Source: Endozoicomonas elysicola (GTDB taxonomy: Bacteria; Pseudomonadota; Gammaproteobacteria; Pseudomonadales; Endozoicomonadaceae). From it: a stretch of DNA of 64,000 bases. The position numbers were made by a program, and so were the translations under genes. The stretch covers positions 4,574,232 to 4,638,231 of the forward strand of contig NZ_JOJP01000001.1 of the NCBI RefSeq assembly GCF_000710775.1, read 5' to 3'. The notes under the pieces were generated by a model. It saw only the letters and a program-made list of their open reading frames with translations, made no database searches and was not told where the DNA came from. Of this stretch, positions 63,162 through 64,000 are shown one piece after another. How positions within the stretch are numbered: the first letter of the stretch is position 1; every line of letters starts with the position of its first letter.

Positions 63162-63965
63162 ATGCCATTACCGACCATCTTAAATAAAATCGTCAAGCGA
63201 AAGCATGAAGAAGTTTCTGAGCGCAGCCTTGTAAAGCCTTTGGATGAAGTGATAAGGCTTGCCAAAAACAGCTCACCTACAAGAGGTTTTGCTGACAGCC
63301 TTTTCGCAAAAATTGAGAAGCAACAAGTAGCAGTAATCGCTGAAATCAAAAAAGCATCTCCTAGCAAAGGGATTATCCGGGAACACTTTGAACCCGCAGA
63401 CATCGCTAGAAGCTATGAACATTCAGGAGCCAGCTGCCTGTCGGTGTTAACAGACCATGACTTCTTTCAGGGTAGTGAAGCATATTTGCTAGCCGCGCGG
63501 GAAGCCTGCTCCCTGCCCGTACTGAGAAAGGATTTTATGGTGGATCCCTACCAGATATACGAGGCGCGAATGATTGGTGCTGATTGTATTCTGTTGATCG
63601 TTTCCGCTCTCTCTGATCAACAACTCAGAGAGTTTAATGCGCTGGCACAATCACTGGGAATGGATGTTCTGGTTGAAGTACATGGTGCGGATGAACTGGA
63701 GAGAGCCCTGCCACTTCCAGGAGCCATTCTTGGTATCAACAATCGCAACCTGCATACCTTTGAAGTCAGTCTGGAAAATACCTTTGAACTACTGGGCTCA
63801 ATTCCCGATGGTCGACTAGTGGTAACGGAAAGTGGCATTCATACTAAAAATGATGTGGAATCCATGATCGAGCACAATGTGAAAAGCTTTCTGGTAGGCG
63901 AGGCGTTCATGCGACAGGAAGATCCTGGCCAAGCCCTGAAGGAATTATTTGGTGCTTATTTATAA
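63162..63965 (+). CDS. trpC: Indole-3-glycerol phosphate synthase
   Basis: The 267-residue TIM-barrel enzyme closes the indole ring. It shows [15 protein letters not shown] with the catalytic lysine, [29 protein letters not shown] and [12 protein letters not shown]. It is monofunctional (no TrpF domain). The ATG ten bases after the trpD stop is chosen; the longer open frame overlaps trpD without family support. Confidence 0.94.
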   Translation: MPLPTILNKIVKRKHEEVSERSLVKPLDEVIRLAKNSSPTRGFADSLFAKIEKQQVAVIAEIKKASPSKGIIREHFEPADIARSYEHSGASCLSVLTDHDFFQGSEAYLLAAREACSLPVLRKDFMVDPYQIYEARMIGADCILLIVSALSDQQLREFNALAQSLGMDVLVEVHGADELERALPLPGAILGINNRNLHTFEVSLENTFELLGSIPDGRLVVTESGIHTKNDVESMIEHNVKSFLVGEAFMRQEDPGQALKELFGAYL

Positions 63966-63970
63966 TACTG

Positions 63971-63989
63971 GCCGACCCTAAAGGTCGGC
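63971..63989 (+). terminator. Hairpin after trpC
   Basis: GCCGACC and GGTCGGC form a perfect 7-bp stem with a 5-base loop, six bases after the trpC stop. The following tract is only partly T-rich and the window ends shortly after. Confidence 0.6.
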
Positions 63990-64000
63990 TACTCTTCCCT

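Overview
The window looks like chromosomal DNA of a gammaproteobacterium. A marine Oceanospirillales-type organism such as Endozoicomonas is my best guess, from the mix of enterobacterial/pseudomonad orthologues (alaA, htpX, rnd-ycgL-ycgN, queF, ptsG-crr, petABC, rplM-rpsI, rpe-gph, trpEGDC) with unrecognised low-complexity proteins. No lineage marker such as rRNA is present, so the genus is an inference. Most of the 64 kb is ordinary housekeeping sequence. I see no phage, integrase, CRISPR array or restriction system.

Layout. 1-140: start of a tRNA Glu-Gly operon (minus strand). 0.3-8 kb: hybrid sensor kinase, msrB, alaA, htpX, rnd-ycgL-ycgN. 8.2-18.2 kb: TetR regulator and nitroreductase divergent from an acyclic-terpene/branched acyl-CoA catabolism operon (atuA, C, D, E, F-like plus a nitronate monooxygenase-like gene). 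18.3-22.2 kb: class III adenylate cyclase and a 758-residue repeat-bearing, mostly disordered protein. 22.2-25.9 kb: queF, yadGH-type ABC exporter, yfcH-type epimerase. 26.4-40.9 kb: a dense glucose and fermentation region (ptsG, crr, pfkA, pykA, gapA, adhE, class II fbaA, class I aldolase). 41.0-44.3 kb: an array of 13 tRNA or tRNA-like genes below gltX, all on the minus strand behind a strong promoter. 44.4-50.5 kb: antiporter, TDT transporter with a divergent LysR gene, lipoprotein, ridA, yaiL-like gene. 50.7-54.9 kb: cytochrome bc1 operon petABC and the rplM-rpsI operon. 56.4-64 kb: rpe-gph, an FAD oxidoreductase, then trpE-trpG-trpD-trpC preceded by an unannotated-looking trp leader peptide.

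How it fits together. PtsG and Crr import and phosphorylate glucose. PfkA, two aldolases, GapA and PykA form much of glycolysis, and AdhE disposes of NADH during fermentation. Rpe and Gph serve the pentose-phosphate and phosphoglycolate pathways. The bc1 complex supports respiration. The atu-like genes would carboxylate, dehydrogenate and hydrate a branched acyl-CoA.

The most unusual signals are: (i) two tRNA-Gly-derived units inside the tRNA array whose T-arm is replaced by the same palindromic hairpin and whose anticodons read GAC and GCU instead of GCC; (ii) a GTG-started 43-codon leader with four Trp codons directly before its stop, upstream of trpE; (iii) an intrinsic terminator on the minus strand upstream of the yfcH-like gene with no gene feeding it; (iv) a small secreted protein with a symmetric twin CX3C cysteine pattern; (v) a MITE-like inverted-repeat element near 35.2 kb.
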